From the NCBI RefSeq assembly GCF_900107245.1, contig NZ_FNPG01000030.1, positions 1 through 33,674 on the forward strand: 33,674 nt of DNA, in the 5' to 3' direction. Under the pieces are notes generated by a model, which worked only from the letters and a program-made list of their open reading frames with translations, ran no database searches and was not told the origin of the DNA. This DNA comes from Lachnobacterium bovis DSM 14045. Its GTDB lineage: Bacteria; Bacillota; Clostridia; Lachnospirales; Lachnospiraceae. Of this stretch, positions 24,318 through 31,564 are shown piece by piece; positions within the stretch are counted from its first letter, which is position 1, and each line of letters opens with the position of its first letter. The translations under genes were made by a program, and so were the position numbers.

Positions 24318-25801
24318 CTTCTTTTCCTCCTTTCGAGATTTAAAACCTGTGAAAAAAATTTTTCTTTTTCTTTTGAGTAAATAAATGGATTTTCGTCATA
24401 AGAAAACTTATATACAGGTAAGTTAAAATGTTTTGATATTGCAATCAGGTGCTTACTATTGCTTGAAAAATTAGATAGATTAGCTATAATAGCAATGTTT
24501 TTGTCTGGAAAGTAGTTTAAGTATTTTTCAATAGAAGAAAAACATGAGTCAAAAAGCCATTGTGATGATGGAATTATCAAAAAAATTAAATCATATTTAT
24601 CGGAATTTATACCGTTTGAAAAATTGAAATTATTTAATACACCATAATCGTGAATTTGTATTTTAGAATCTAATTTATTAATAAGTATTCCCTCACCATA
24701 GTTTGGCAGACCATTAAAGTTTTTATATTTAAGATATCCATCTACTTCTGTCACTAAGGGATTTTGCTTTTGAAAACCTATTAAGTGATTTGAGTCATTT
24801 TTTTCCATGTAAACAGAGGGAAAATGTTGACTATTTAAAAAAGTAGATAAAGCTATTGAAAAATGTGTACTTCCACATCCATGCGAAGTACCAAAAACTG
24901 CAATTTTTTTATATGGTTGCGAAATAGAGCAAGACGCAGATTCGTGTGGATTTTTTAATAATTCACGCATAAAACTGTCGACCGTTTCAAAACGACAATT
25001 TGGATCTGAAGAAAGAGCTTTATATAAAGCAGTTAGGAAATCATTAGATAATCGTTCATCAACATATTCCATAACATAATTTATCAATTTGGCTAAGGTA
25101 TAAATATCTGATTTTATCGTTATTTGTTCGCCTCTAATTACTTCTGGAGCTGAAAAATATAAATTACCATTAATCATAGAATTAACATTCATAGAGGAAG
25201 TTTTGCTAGAGAAAGATTCACTAGAGAAAGATTCACTAGCAGAATTTTCTTTATAGGAAGATGCATTTATATCGACATCATTAATAGAATAATTAGAACT
25301 TCCAAAATCAATTAACTTAAAGTAATCATCTTGAAGAAATATGTGTTCAGGTTTTAAATCCTGATAGAAAATAGGAGTATTAAAGGAGTTGTGTAAAAAA
25401 CTATATATTTCAGACAAATTTTTACATAGACTGATAAAAAGTTTTAAACTAATATGTTTGTTGTAAGATAGATATTCTCCTAATGTTGTACCAGAGACGT
25501 ATTCCTGAATAAGGTAAAAATTATCATTATCTTCTTCAACATCATAAATAAGTGGGATGCCTTTGTGATTTAATGATTTAAGTAATAATGCTTCAGAAAC
25601 AATAGTATCATAATTTGAAATATCTTTAGAAATGACCTTTATAGCTCGCATAGAATCTAATGTTTTATGTTTTGCGAGAAATACAAAGCTATTTGAGCCA
25701 TTACCAAGTTGTTTAATTATTTCATATTTATTGGTTATGTAACTAGATTTAAACGTCTTAGATTTAAAAATAGATATGTTTTTAGAATTTTGATTATTCA
25801 T
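24275..25801 (-). CDS. Hanks-type Ser/Thr kinase fused to a degenerate MinD-like domain
   Basis: The 508-residue protein has no membrane segment. Residues 25-285 are a kinase: glycine loop GNGSNSFVF (33-41), Lys55 in AIK, Glu70, catalytic Asp148 and Lys150 in YQDLKPEH (HRD replaced by YQD), Asp165 in DFG, and APE at 218-220. The DFG-APE segment is about 50 residues, Ser-rich and longer than usual. Residues 298-487 form a MinD/ParA-like domain with GTSHGCGSTHFS in the P-loop place but no Walker lysines, then a basic tail with RRKRR. The ATG is preceded by AGGAAGG. Overlap with the next gene shows an operon. Phosphorylation targets are unknown; a link to the Tad pilus genes 4 kb away is possible but not shown. 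Confidence 0.85.
   Translation of the reverse strand: MNNQNSKNISIFKSKTFKSSYITNKYEIIKQLGNGSNSFVFLAKHKTLDSMRAIKVISKDISNYDTIVSEALLLKSLNHKGIPLIYDVEEDNDNFYLIQEYVSGTTLGEYLSYNKHISLKLFISLCKNLSEIYSFLHNSFNTPIFYQDLKPEHIFLQDDYFKLIDFGSSNYSINDVDINASSYKENSASESFSSESFSSKTSSMNVNSMINGNLYFSAPEVIRGEQITIKSDIYTLAKLINYVMEYVDERLSNDFLTALYKALSSDPNCRFETVDSFMRELLKNPHESASCSISQPYKKIAVFGTSHGCGSTHFSIALSTFLNSQHFPSVYMEKNDSNHLIGFQKQNPLVTEVDGYLKYKNFNGLPNYGEGILINKLDSKIQIHDYGVLNNFNFSNGINSDKYDLIFLIIPSSQWLFDSCFSSIEKYLNYFPDKNIAIIANLSNFSSNSKHLIAISKHFNLPVYKFSYDENPFIYSKEKEKFFSQVLNLERRKRRFLGFINKSKGLLQ
24326..24333 (-). promoter_or_regulatory. Strong internal Shine-Dalgarno deciding the MinD-like gene start
   Basis: AAAGGAGG on the minus strand lies within the last codons of the kinase gene. 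The spacing to ATT at 24317 is 8 bases, ideal for initiation. The same arrangement could stimulate -1 slippage on the A TTT TTA sequence that follows. Confidence 0.65.
25206..25239 (-). repeat. 15-bp tandem duplication in the kinase activation segment
   Basis: CTAGAGAAAGATTCA occurs at 25206-25220 and again at 25221-25235, followed by CTAG. On the coding strand it adds a second copy of a Ser-rich five-residue unit (SESFS/SESFS) between DFG and APE. Slipped-strand mispairing could change the copy number in frame. Confidence 0.85.
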
Positions 25802-25836
25802 TTTTGATTCCTTCCTGCGAACGCAACATAGCTAAT

Positions 25837-25865
25837 TTTATATCATGAAAAAAAATAAATTGCAA
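25837..25865 (-). promoter_or_regulatory. Promoter of the kinase gene
   Basis: On the minus strand TTGCAA (25865-25860), 17 bases, TATAAA (25842-25837), about 35 bases before the start codon. Both boxes match sigma-A well enough. Confidence 0.65.
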
Positions 25866-25964
25866 TAAAAAAAGTATAAAAATATTATTTTTATAAATTA
25901 TGCTCAAAAAAGAAATGAATAATAGCTATATTACATGGAAAACAAACAATATTTTTAAAAAACA

Positions 25965-25994
25965 TTGTAATATTAGTTATAAAATGGGTATAAT
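25965..25994 (+). promoter_or_regulatory. Upstream candidate promoter for mecA
   Basis: TTGTAA (25965-25970), 18 bases, TATAAT (25989-25994). It overlaps the right arm of the imperfect inverted repeat and would give a leader of about 140 bases. Confidence 0.45.
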
Positions 25995-26060
25995 GGACAG
26001 TGTAGAAATAATATAATAAACATACAAAATGGAGATTAAAAAAATTAATTGTGTAAAACC

Positions 26061-26089
26061 TTTACATAAAAATAGGGCTTTATTATAAT
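26061..26089 (+). promoter_or_regulatory. Proximal promoter for mecA
   Basis: TTTACA (26061-26066), 17 bases, TATAAT (26084-26089). One mismatch to consensus; the leader would be about 45 bases. Confidence 0.75.
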
Positions 26090-26141
26090 ATTAATAATTT
26101 ATACATCAACTATTTGTATTTGACAAAAAGGAAGGGTAAAA

Positions 26142-27053
26142 GTGAAAATCGAAAGAGTAAATGAGAATCAGATTCGTTGTACATTAACAAAAGAAGATTT
26201 AGAAAATAGACAAATTAAGTTAAGCGAATTAGCATATGGGACTGAGAAAGCGAGAGATTTATTTAGGGATATGATGCAACAGGCGAATAGTGAGTTTGGC
26301 TTTGAAGCGAATAATGGTATACCTCTTATGGTTGAAGCTGTTCCACTTTCAGGCGGGAATATCATACTTATGATAACAAAAGTTGAGTATCCAGAAGAGT
26401 TAGATACACGTTTTTCTAAGTTTACAGAAATCGAAGATTTTGATGTCTTTGGTGCAGCTGAAAAGATGGAAGCTAAGTCGCAAGGCGTAGATGATATACT
26501 AGATATTTTTAAAAAAATGCATGATGAAGAAAAAGATGAGAAAAAAGATGAAGAAATTAATATAAAAGAGATTAATTTAGATGATGACATGTTTGAAGAA
26601 GATGATGAGTCTTCTGAGGACTATAAGTCAGATTATGACAAATTATCAGAAGTGTTAGACCAAGTCTTTTTCGATAAGAAGGACGATTTAGAAAATACTG
26701 AAAATAAGGTGATTGACATTGAAAACTACAAGGATAAAGAGTCAGATAAGCTTGTTGATTTGGTAAGAATGTATGAGTTTAACGAGCTGGACATTGTTAT
26801 GAGACTTAGTAAGGTTTTAAAAGAGTTTTATAATGGAGAAAATAGTTTATACAAGAATATTAATACAGGAAAATACTATTTGGTTTTCCATAAAAACGGA
26901 TATACACCAAAAGAGTATAACAAGATTTGTAATGTCATCTCAGAATATGGCAAATTAAAAATTTATTCAAAAACAGCAGAGGCATATTTGAGAGAACATG
27001 CCAAAACAATAGTCGAAAAAAATGCAATAGAAGTTTTAGCTGAGTTTGTATAA
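26142..27053 (+). CDS. mecA: MecA-type adaptor protein for the Clp protease
   Basis: The N-terminal 80 residues are the MecA substrate-binding domain, with the conserved opening MKIERVNENQIRCTLTKEDL and GIPLMVEAVPLSGGNI. An acidic, low-complexity linker (about 120-200) joins it to the C-terminal ClpC-binding domain (about 205-303, MYEFNELDIVMRLSKVL, YYLVFHK). At 303 residues it is longer than the Bacillus protein because of that linker. It should target proteins to ClpC/ClpP in the cytoplasm. The start is GTG, placed by AAGGAAGGG. It is a single-gene unit between its own promoters and a strong terminator. Confidence 0.92.
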   Translation: MKIERVNENQIRCTLTKEDLENRQIKLSELAYGTEKARDLFRDMMQQANSEFGFEANNGIPLMVEAVPLSGGNIILMITKVEYPEELDTRFSKFTEIEDFDVFGAAEKMEAKSQGVDDILDIFKKMHDEEKDEKKDEEINIKEINLDDDMFEEDDESSEDYKSDYDKLSEVLDQVFFDKKDDLENTENKVIDIENYKDKESDKLVDLVRMYEFNELDIVMRLSKVLKEFYNGENSLYKNINTGKYYLVFHKNGYTPKEYNKICNVISEYGKLKIYSKTAEAYLREHAKTIVEKNAIEVLAEFV

Positions 27054-27080
27054 ATACGAAAAATAAAAAAGTAAAGAAAA

Positions 27081-27117
27081 AAGCTGTGAAAAAACAATTT
27101 TTTCACAGCTTTTTTTA
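27081..27117. terminator. Bidirectional terminator between mecA and the DUF1858 gene
   Basis: A 14-bp perfect stem AAGCTGTGAAAAAA/TTTTTTCACAGCTT with a CAA loop is flanked by A-run and T-run. It works as an intrinsic terminator on both strands and serves both convergent genes. Confidence 0.93.
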
Positions 27118-27166
27118 ATGAAAGTGAATTTTATATGAAATAAAAAACACAAAGTTTCAAAATTGA

Positions 27167-27376
27167 TTAAGCTAAATCGTGCTCTAAAAAGTCATTAATG
27201 TCAGCAACTAAATCGTCTGGATCAATACCGTGAACCATTGCAGCTTCTTCAATAGTTTCCATCTGAGATGAAGGACATCCAAGACAGTGCATACCAATTC
27301 CTAAAAGCATTGGTGTAATGTTTTGATCAATATTTAAAAGTTCACCGATCATAGTTTCTTTTGTTACTTTAGCCAT
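27167..27376 (-). CDS. DUF1858 domain protein (hybrid-cluster-protein-associated redox disulfide type)
   Basis: This 69-residue cytoplasmic protein is one whole DUF1858 domain, starting MAKVTKETMIGELL and containing the paired cysteines of MHCLGCPSSQ near residues 30-33. Such proteins are found in anaerobes and are thought to have a redox or metal-related role, often near the hybrid cluster protein, which is not seen here. A GGAGG ribosome site stands before the ATG. It stands alone, convergent with mecA. Confidence 0.88.
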   Translation of the reverse strand: MAKVTKETMIGELLNIDQNITPMLLGIGMHCLGCPSSQMETIEEAAMVHGIDPDDLVADINDFLEHDLA

Positions 27377-27411
27377 AGTGCTTTCCTCCTTAATTAATCC
27401 TAGTCTAGAAC

Positions 27412-27440
27412 ATTATAATATGCTTTAAAAATAAAAGCAA
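27412..27440 (-). promoter_or_regulatory. Promoter of the DUF1858 gene
   Basis: On the minus strand TTGCTT (27440-27435), 17 bases, TATAAT (27417-27412), about 35 bases upstream of the start codon. The -35 is weak and the -10 perfect. Confidence 0.5.
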
Positions 27441-27481
27441 ACTATTTGAACATTCTTTATATTTTTTTAATTAACTACGTA

Positions 27482-27508
27482 TAAGAAAAAAAATTTCAAG
27501 GTCGATAA
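27482..27508 (+). promoter_or_regulatory. Sigma-28 (FliA/SigD) promoter of the flagellin operon
   Basis: TAAG (27482-27485), a 15-base spacer and GTCGATAA (27501-27508) match the flagellar consensus TAAA-N15-GCCGATAA at 10 of 12 positions. No good sigma-A promoter lies between it and the flagellin gene. Late flagellar genes such as flagellin are the classical targets of this sigma factor. Confidence 0.78.
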
Positions 27509-27510
27509 AT

Positions 27511-27557
27511 CTACTAGAAATATTTTGAAAAAAATTTCCAAATATTTCTAATAGTAG
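27511..27557 (+). other. 5'-end hairpin of the flagellin mRNA
   Basis: TAGAAATATTT (27515-27525) pairs with AAATATTTCTA (27540-27550); after a 3-base bulge CTAC (27511-27514) pairs with GTAG (27554-27557). The expected transcription start falls at the base of this stem, so most of it would cap the 5' end of the transcript, a known way to lengthen mRNA life. Confidence 0.65.
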
Positions 27558-27564
27558 TACCTCG

Positions 27565-27627
27565 CTGACAAGGATAGTCAGTTATTAACTGCATGGAAGC
27601 GGACTCGCCAGTTGGCAGAAATAGGAG
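27565..27627 (+). promoter_or_regulatory. Probable CsrA-binding leader of flagellin mRNA
   Basis: CTGAC (27565-27569) and GTCAG (27577-27581) form a stem that presents AAGGATA in its loop; the surrounding ACAAGGAT matches the CsrA consensus core. Further GGA motifs are at 27595-27597 and 27601-27603 inside an AACTG/CAGTT stem, and the ribosome site AGGAG (27623-27627) is itself a GGA site. This arrangement parallels the known CsrA control of flagellin (hag) in Bacillus. Binding is inferred. Confidence 0.55.
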
Positions 27628-27638
27628 AAATGATATAG

Positions 27639-29090
27639 ATGAGAATTAATCATAATTTATCAGCTGTTATTACAAATAATCAGCTTAAAAAAATCGAACA
27701 AAATTTGGCAGCATCTACAGAGCGTTTATCAACAGGATATAAAATTAATAAACCAGGAGATAATCCAGCAGGACTTGCAATTTCATTTAGGATGACATCT
27801 CAAACTAAGGGTGTATCTCAAGCAAGAGATAATACTTCATCAGGAATATCTGTAATGCAGGTTGCAGATGGAGCATTAGGCGAAGTTATCGCGGTTCTAC
27901 AGAGAATGAGAGAGCTGTGTGTACAAGCTGCAAGTGATTCAAATGTATATGAAGATAAATTGGCAGCACAGAGTGAAATTGATAAGTTAAAAAAAGAAGT
28001 AGATAGAATTGCGTCAGATACTCAATATAATGGGAAAAATTTATTAGATGGAAGTCAGGATATAAGGTCTTATGCTGATAATGCTGATAGAATCTTGATA
28101 TCGGATGATGTAAAGGCGGGTTTTTACAAATATGAAATTATAAGTGCAGCAGAAAAAGCACATATAGATGTTAATTCAATAGATTTCAACAGTGATGATG
28201 CATTTGGAGTAGATGGCAATCTGAATATTAATGGAAGAAATATTGAGTTAAAAGCTGATATGACTAATAAAGAAGTTTTTGAAAAAATAAGACAAGGTGC
28301 AGAAATAGGTGAAGCAAAATTCAGTAAAGACAATGGCGTAAATAAGTTAGAAGCTATTGAATATGGTAGTGATTATCAATTAGATATCAGATGTTCGTCT
28401 CAAGCATTAGCAGATAAGTTATTTGCTAATTCGGGTGATTTTGTGCAATTAGAAGATGGTGTTGTGGGATTTAAAACTGATGATATCGCAAATTATAATC
28501 AGTATGGTGGTAAGGATGTTGGAATTAATTTGCACGCATCAGATGATGGTTTTTCAGGAAATGCAACAGCCTATACAAGTGGAAATAGAGTTCAAATTAC
28601 TGATATTAATGGATTTAGTATTGATTTTTTAAATTGCATACAAGCAGATAAACTTGCAACTGCAGGTGAACAAACATTAGAGGTTACAGATATTGGTGAT
28701 GTTACGATGCAGGTAGGAGCTAACCAATATCAGGAAATTGATGTAAGAATTCCTAGAGTTTCGTCTGAAGCATTGTATATAGAAAAAATAGATGTTTCAA
28801 CGACAAATGGCGGAGGAAGAGGAATTTCAATTTTAGATGATGCGATTGCAGCAGTTTCTAAAATACGTTCAGGAATTGGAGCTGCGCAGAATAGATTAAA
28901 TTATGCGGCTAATAGTTTATCTGAATTGGAATTAAATATGACAGGCGCTTATTCAACATTGATGGATACAGATATGGCAGAAGAAATGACACGTTATACC
29001 GAGCAAAATATACTAAATCAGGCAACAATTTCTGTTTTGTCACAGGCAAATGATATGCCACAACAGATTTTAGCATTGTTAACAAAATAA
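27639..29090 (+). CDS. Flagellin
   Basis: The 483-residue protein has the conserved N-terminal flagellin D0/D1 domain (about 1-145: MRINHNLSAVITNNQL, RLSTGYKINKPGDNPAGLAIS, QYNGKNLLDGS) and C-terminal D1/D0 domain (about 395-483: NRLNYAANSLSELELNMTGA, ending in ILNQATISVLSQANDMPQQI-type sequence). The middle (about 150-390) is a variable surface domain. It is exported without a signal peptide by the flagellar system. The start is ATG 27639; an ATG nine bases earlier stops after two codons. AGGAG at 27623-27627 gives a long 11-base spacing. The next gene is its chaperone fliS. Confidence 0.94.
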   Translation: MRINHNLSAVITNNQLKKIEQNLAASTERLSTGYKINKPGDNPAGLAISFRMTSQTKGVSQARDNTSSGISVMQVADGALGEVIAVLQRMRELCVQAASDSNVYEDKLAAQSEIDKLKKEVDRIASDTQYNGKNLLDGSQDIRSYADNADRILISDDVKAGFYKYEIISAAEKAHIDVNSIDFNSDDAFGVDGNLNINGRNIELKADMTNKEVFEKIRQGAEIGEAKFSKDNGVNKLEAIEYGSDYQLDIRCSSQALADKLFANSGDFVQLEDGVVGFKTDDIANYNQYGGKDVGINLHASDDGFSGNATAYTSGNRVQITDINGFSIDFLNCIQADKLATAGEQTLEVTDIGDVTMQVGANQYQEIDVRIPRVSSEALYIEKIDVSTTNGGGRGISILDDAIAAVSKIRSGIGAAQNRLNYAANSLSELELNMTGAYSTLMDTDMAEEMTRYTEQNILNQATISVLSQANDMPQQILALLTK

Positions 29091-29108
29091 GATAGGAGAA
29101 GATAAGTT

Positions 29109-29582
29109 ATGACACAAGAAAAAATTCAGGAATTTACAAGACGATTGAGTCAGTGTAATAAGAGTGAGTTGACATTAATTAATTATGAGATTGTATTTAC
29201 TTACATGGATGATGCAAAAGAATCTCATGTAAAAGGAGATTATGAAGAATTTAAAAAGAATATTGAATGGGCTCAAAAAGCAATAGAAGAGTTGAGAGGC
29301 GCATTGAATTTCGAGTATGAGTTATCGAATAATCTTAATGAGATTTATCTTTTCTGCAATCGATGCTTATCAGAATGTATTTATAAAAATAGTACAGATA
29401 GTATCGTAGAGGCAAAAAGTTTGATGAATAGACTTTATGAAAGTTTTAAAGTTGCTGCTCAAAGTGATGATTCAGAAAAGATGATGGATAACGTACAAAG
29501 TGTTTACGCAGGGATAACTTATTCAAAGGATAATTTAAACGAGACGTATTCAAATGATACAAATAGAGGCTTTTTGGCATAA
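29109..29582 (+). CDS. fliS: FliS-like flagellin export chaperone
   Basis: This 157-residue all-helical protein matches the FliS pattern: a helix with LTLINYEIVFTYMDDAKESH, then KNIEWAQKAIEELRGALNFEYELSNNLNEIYLFCNRCL. These correspond to the FliS helices that wrap the flagellin C-terminus. The length is a little more than usual because of a polar C-terminal tail. It starts 18 bases after flagellin with a GGAG site, so the two are co-transcribed from the sigma-28 promoter. Sequence identity to well-known FliS is low, so the name rests on pattern and position. Confidence 0.78.
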   Translation: MTQEKIQEFTRRLSQCNKSELTLINYEIVFTYMDDAKESHVKGDYEEFKKNIEWAQKAIEELRGALNFEYELSNNLNEIYLFCNRCLSECIYKNSTDSIVEAKSLMNRLYESFKVAAQSDDSEKMMDNVQSVYAGITYSKDNLNETYSNDTNRGFLA

Positions 29583-29661
29583 TACATAAGATGGTATTGG
29601 GAGTATTTTGTAAAAAGTATAATAAAAAATAAAAAATTAAAAATCATAAAATAAAGAATTG

Positions 29662-29706
29662 ATCGTCAAGGGTGTAGAAAGCTCTTGGCGATTTAATTTG
29701 TTTTTC
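29662..29706 (+). terminator. Terminator of the flagellin-fliS operon
   Basis: ATCGTCAAG (29662-29670) pairs with CTTGGCGAT (29684-29692), 9 bp with one G-T, followed by T-rich sequence (TTAATTTGTTTTT). The T-run is broken, so it may be moderate in strength. Confidence 0.6.
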
Positions 29707-29778
29707 ACAAATTAGAAATAATATTTCTTAAATAAAGTGTATGCTTTCAACAAAAATAAAAAAAAATACAAAATGGTA

Positions 29779-29807
29779 TAGACAAAGTGGGAAAAAATTG
29801 ATATACT
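29779..29807 (+). promoter_or_regulatory. Promoter of the Tad pilus operon
   Basis: TAGACA (29779-29784), 17 bases, TATACT (29802-29807). Each box has one mismatch to sigma-A consensus. The start codon of the prepilin peptidase is 25 bases further on. Confidence 0.72.
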
Positions 29808-29831
29808 TTCGAATCAAATGAGGTGATAAAA

Positions 29832-30359
29832 ATGAATAATCTAAATACCTCAATTCTTATACTTCTAATAGTTCTAATTTTAGCAGTTTTCCAGGATATC
29901 AAATTTTATAAAATAAAGAATATAACAATAATAGTTGGTTTATTTCTTGGAATCGTGTTAAATATTTTTCTGAAATTAAAATTCACCACTAAGAACGAAA
30001 TTATAAGTAAAGTAATTTGTATATTAGTTTTGATTTTTTGTTATTTGATAAAAGCGATTGGTGCAGGAGATGTAAAACTATTTATAGTATGCGCTTTTTT
30101 TGTTGATGAAGTAAGTTTTATAAATATAATCATACAGTCATTCTTGATTGGAGCAATTATTTCAATTGTAAAAATTCTAAATGAAAAACGGATAAATGAA
30201 ATTTACTTAAAAATAAATCTTATTATAAGAGATATTTTAGAAGGTAGAGTAGATCGAATTGATATTGATAAAACAAAAAAAGAAAACATAATTCACTTTT
30301 CAATTCCTATTTTATTAGCGACAATCGCAAGTACATTCATAAATATAAATCTGATATAA
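29832..30359 (+). CDS. Tad prepilin peptidase (A24 family, TadV/CpaA-like)
   Basis: The start is ATG 29832, because GAGGTG at 29820-29825 is its ribosome site; an upstream in-frame GTG lies inside that site. The 175-residue protein has several membrane helices and both aspartates of the type IV prepilin peptidases: Asp22 in FQDIKFYKIKN and Asp80 in IGAGDVK (the GxGD motif). It lacks the N-terminal methyltransferase domain, as is usual for Tad systems. It should cut the leader from Flp pilins at the membrane. A polar C-terminal insert (about 120-155) is followed by a last helix. It is the first gene of the Tad cluster. Confidence 0.88.
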   Translation: MNNLNTSILILLIVLILAVFQDIKFYKIKNITIIVGLFLGIVLNIFLKLKFTTKNEIISKVICILVLIFCYLIKAIGAGDVKLFIVCAFFVDEVSFINIIIQSFLIGAIISIVKILNEKRINEIYLKINLIIRDILEGRVDRIDIDKTKKENIIHFSIPILLATIASTFININLI

Positions 30360-30497
30360 AAAAATATGAGCCGAGTAAAAATAATTAAAATTATATTTAG
30401 TAGAAAGAAAAATGCAAAATAGACAAGAATTATTGATTAGAATAAAAAAAGTATAAAGAAAATGAGATTAAACAAATTTTAAGGAAGGAATTAATGC

Positions 30498-31562
30498 ATG
30501 AAAAAAATAAAAGTTGGATTTTTAGTAGATAATAGTGAGTATATTAGGCGACTTAATAATTATGTTATGAAAAATCTTCATGAAAGAATTGAATCATACG
30601 TTTTTAGTGATATATGTAAAATAAATGATTTTTTTAAAGAAAAATCGAATAGAATTGACGTTTTACTATTTGAAAAGAGCAATAAAAAAATAGAAGATTT
30701 AGAAAAACTTTTAAAAGAAAGGCAAATAAATTTAGTGGCATTCGAAAATTATGCTGAAATAAAAGAAATGGATAAAAATGAAATCAAAGAAAAAAACACG
30801 CCTAAATATGTAAAAATTGTAGATATGTTTGAAGATGTTGAAAAAATAATTGAAAATATTTATTATGATATCTGCGATGAAGATATTCAATTAGAAGGCA
30901 ATGAATTCGATAATAGCAGCAAAAAAATTGTTGGAATTTATTCTTTAGCTAATTCACAATTCCAACTTCCATTTTCTTTTTTCACTGCAGAATACCTTTC
31001 GGGAGAAACTATATCTAATAAAAAAGTGTTATTAATTGATATGCAAGAAAACAGTGGCTTAAAAATATATTTAGAAAGTCTGGGCAAGAGAGAGGGGGTA
31101 ATGGGGCTAGAAGATTTGTTGGTGATGTCTGAATCAGGAAAAATCTCAAGCAAAAGACTAAATAATAGTCTTAGTCATTTTGAGAATTTTGATATAGTTA
31201 ACCCTGCAAAAGATTCTTCTGTAATAGCTGATTTAACACATGATATGTGGAAAAAATTAATGAATGTTTTATCGAATGAATTAGATTACGAATATATAAT
31301 AGTAAACTTTGGTACAAGATGTGCAAATTTCTATGAAATATTAAAGGGGTGTAGAAAACTATTTATTCTAAAAGAGGATTCATTTATTTCAAACAACAGA
31401 TTAGAAGATTTTTATAAAGAATCAAGATTTGATGAAAATGATTTAGTATGTGAAATTCCATTGATTCAACCCAAAAATAAAATGTTAGATATAGATAAGA
31501 TTGTAGAGGCTTGGAAATGGAGTGAATTTGGTGATTTATTAAGAAAGACTATGGTGTTTTAG
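30498..31562 (+). CDS. TadZ/CpaE-like protein without a functional P-loop
   Basis: The 354-residue cytoplasmic protein has an N-terminal receiver-like half (1-135: VGFLVDNSEYIRRLNNYVM) and a MinD/ParA-like C-terminal half beginning KIVGIYSLANSQFQLPFSFF. Where MinD has KGGxGKT, this has SLANSQFQL, with no lysine or glycine pattern, so ATP binding is doubtful. LLIDMQENSG is the switch-like strand after it. Such atypical ATPases mark the polar position of Tad pili. A start 4 bases upstream is out of frame; AAGGAAGG precedes the ATG. Its stop lies 2 bases before tadA, so the genes are coupled. Confidence 0.78.
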   Translation: MKKIKVGFLVDNSEYIRRLNNYVMKNLHERIESYVFSDICKINDFFKEKSNRIDVLLFEKSNKKIEDLEKLLKERQINLVAFENYAEIKEMDKNEIKEKNTPKYVKIVDMFEDVEKIIENIYYDICDEDIQLEGNEFDNSSKKIVGIYSLANSQFQLPFSFFTAEYLSGETISNKKVLLIDMQENSGLKIYLESLGKREGVMGLEDLLVMSESGKISSKRLNNSLSHFENFDIVNPAKDSSVIADLTHDMWKKLMNVLSNELDYEYIIVNFGTRCANFYEILKGCRKLFILKEDSFISNNRLEDFYKESRFDENDLVCEIPLIQPKNKMLDIDKIVEAWKWSEFGDLLRKTMVF

Positions 31563-31564
31563 CA

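Larger units (their letters stand above)
25802..26141. other. Divergent intergenic region, kinase / mecA
   Basis: It holds the kinase promoter, two candidate mecA promoters and an imperfect inverted repeat (ATAGCTATATTACATG at about 25922-25937 against CATTGTAATATTAGTTAT at 25963-25980). No gene of useful length is seen. The dyad lies where a shared regulator could bind. Confidence 0.6.

Noticed and set aside
30366-30422. 18-codon ORF between the prepilin peptidase and tadZ
   Set aside because: No ribosome site, very short, and basic AT-rich composition expected by chance.
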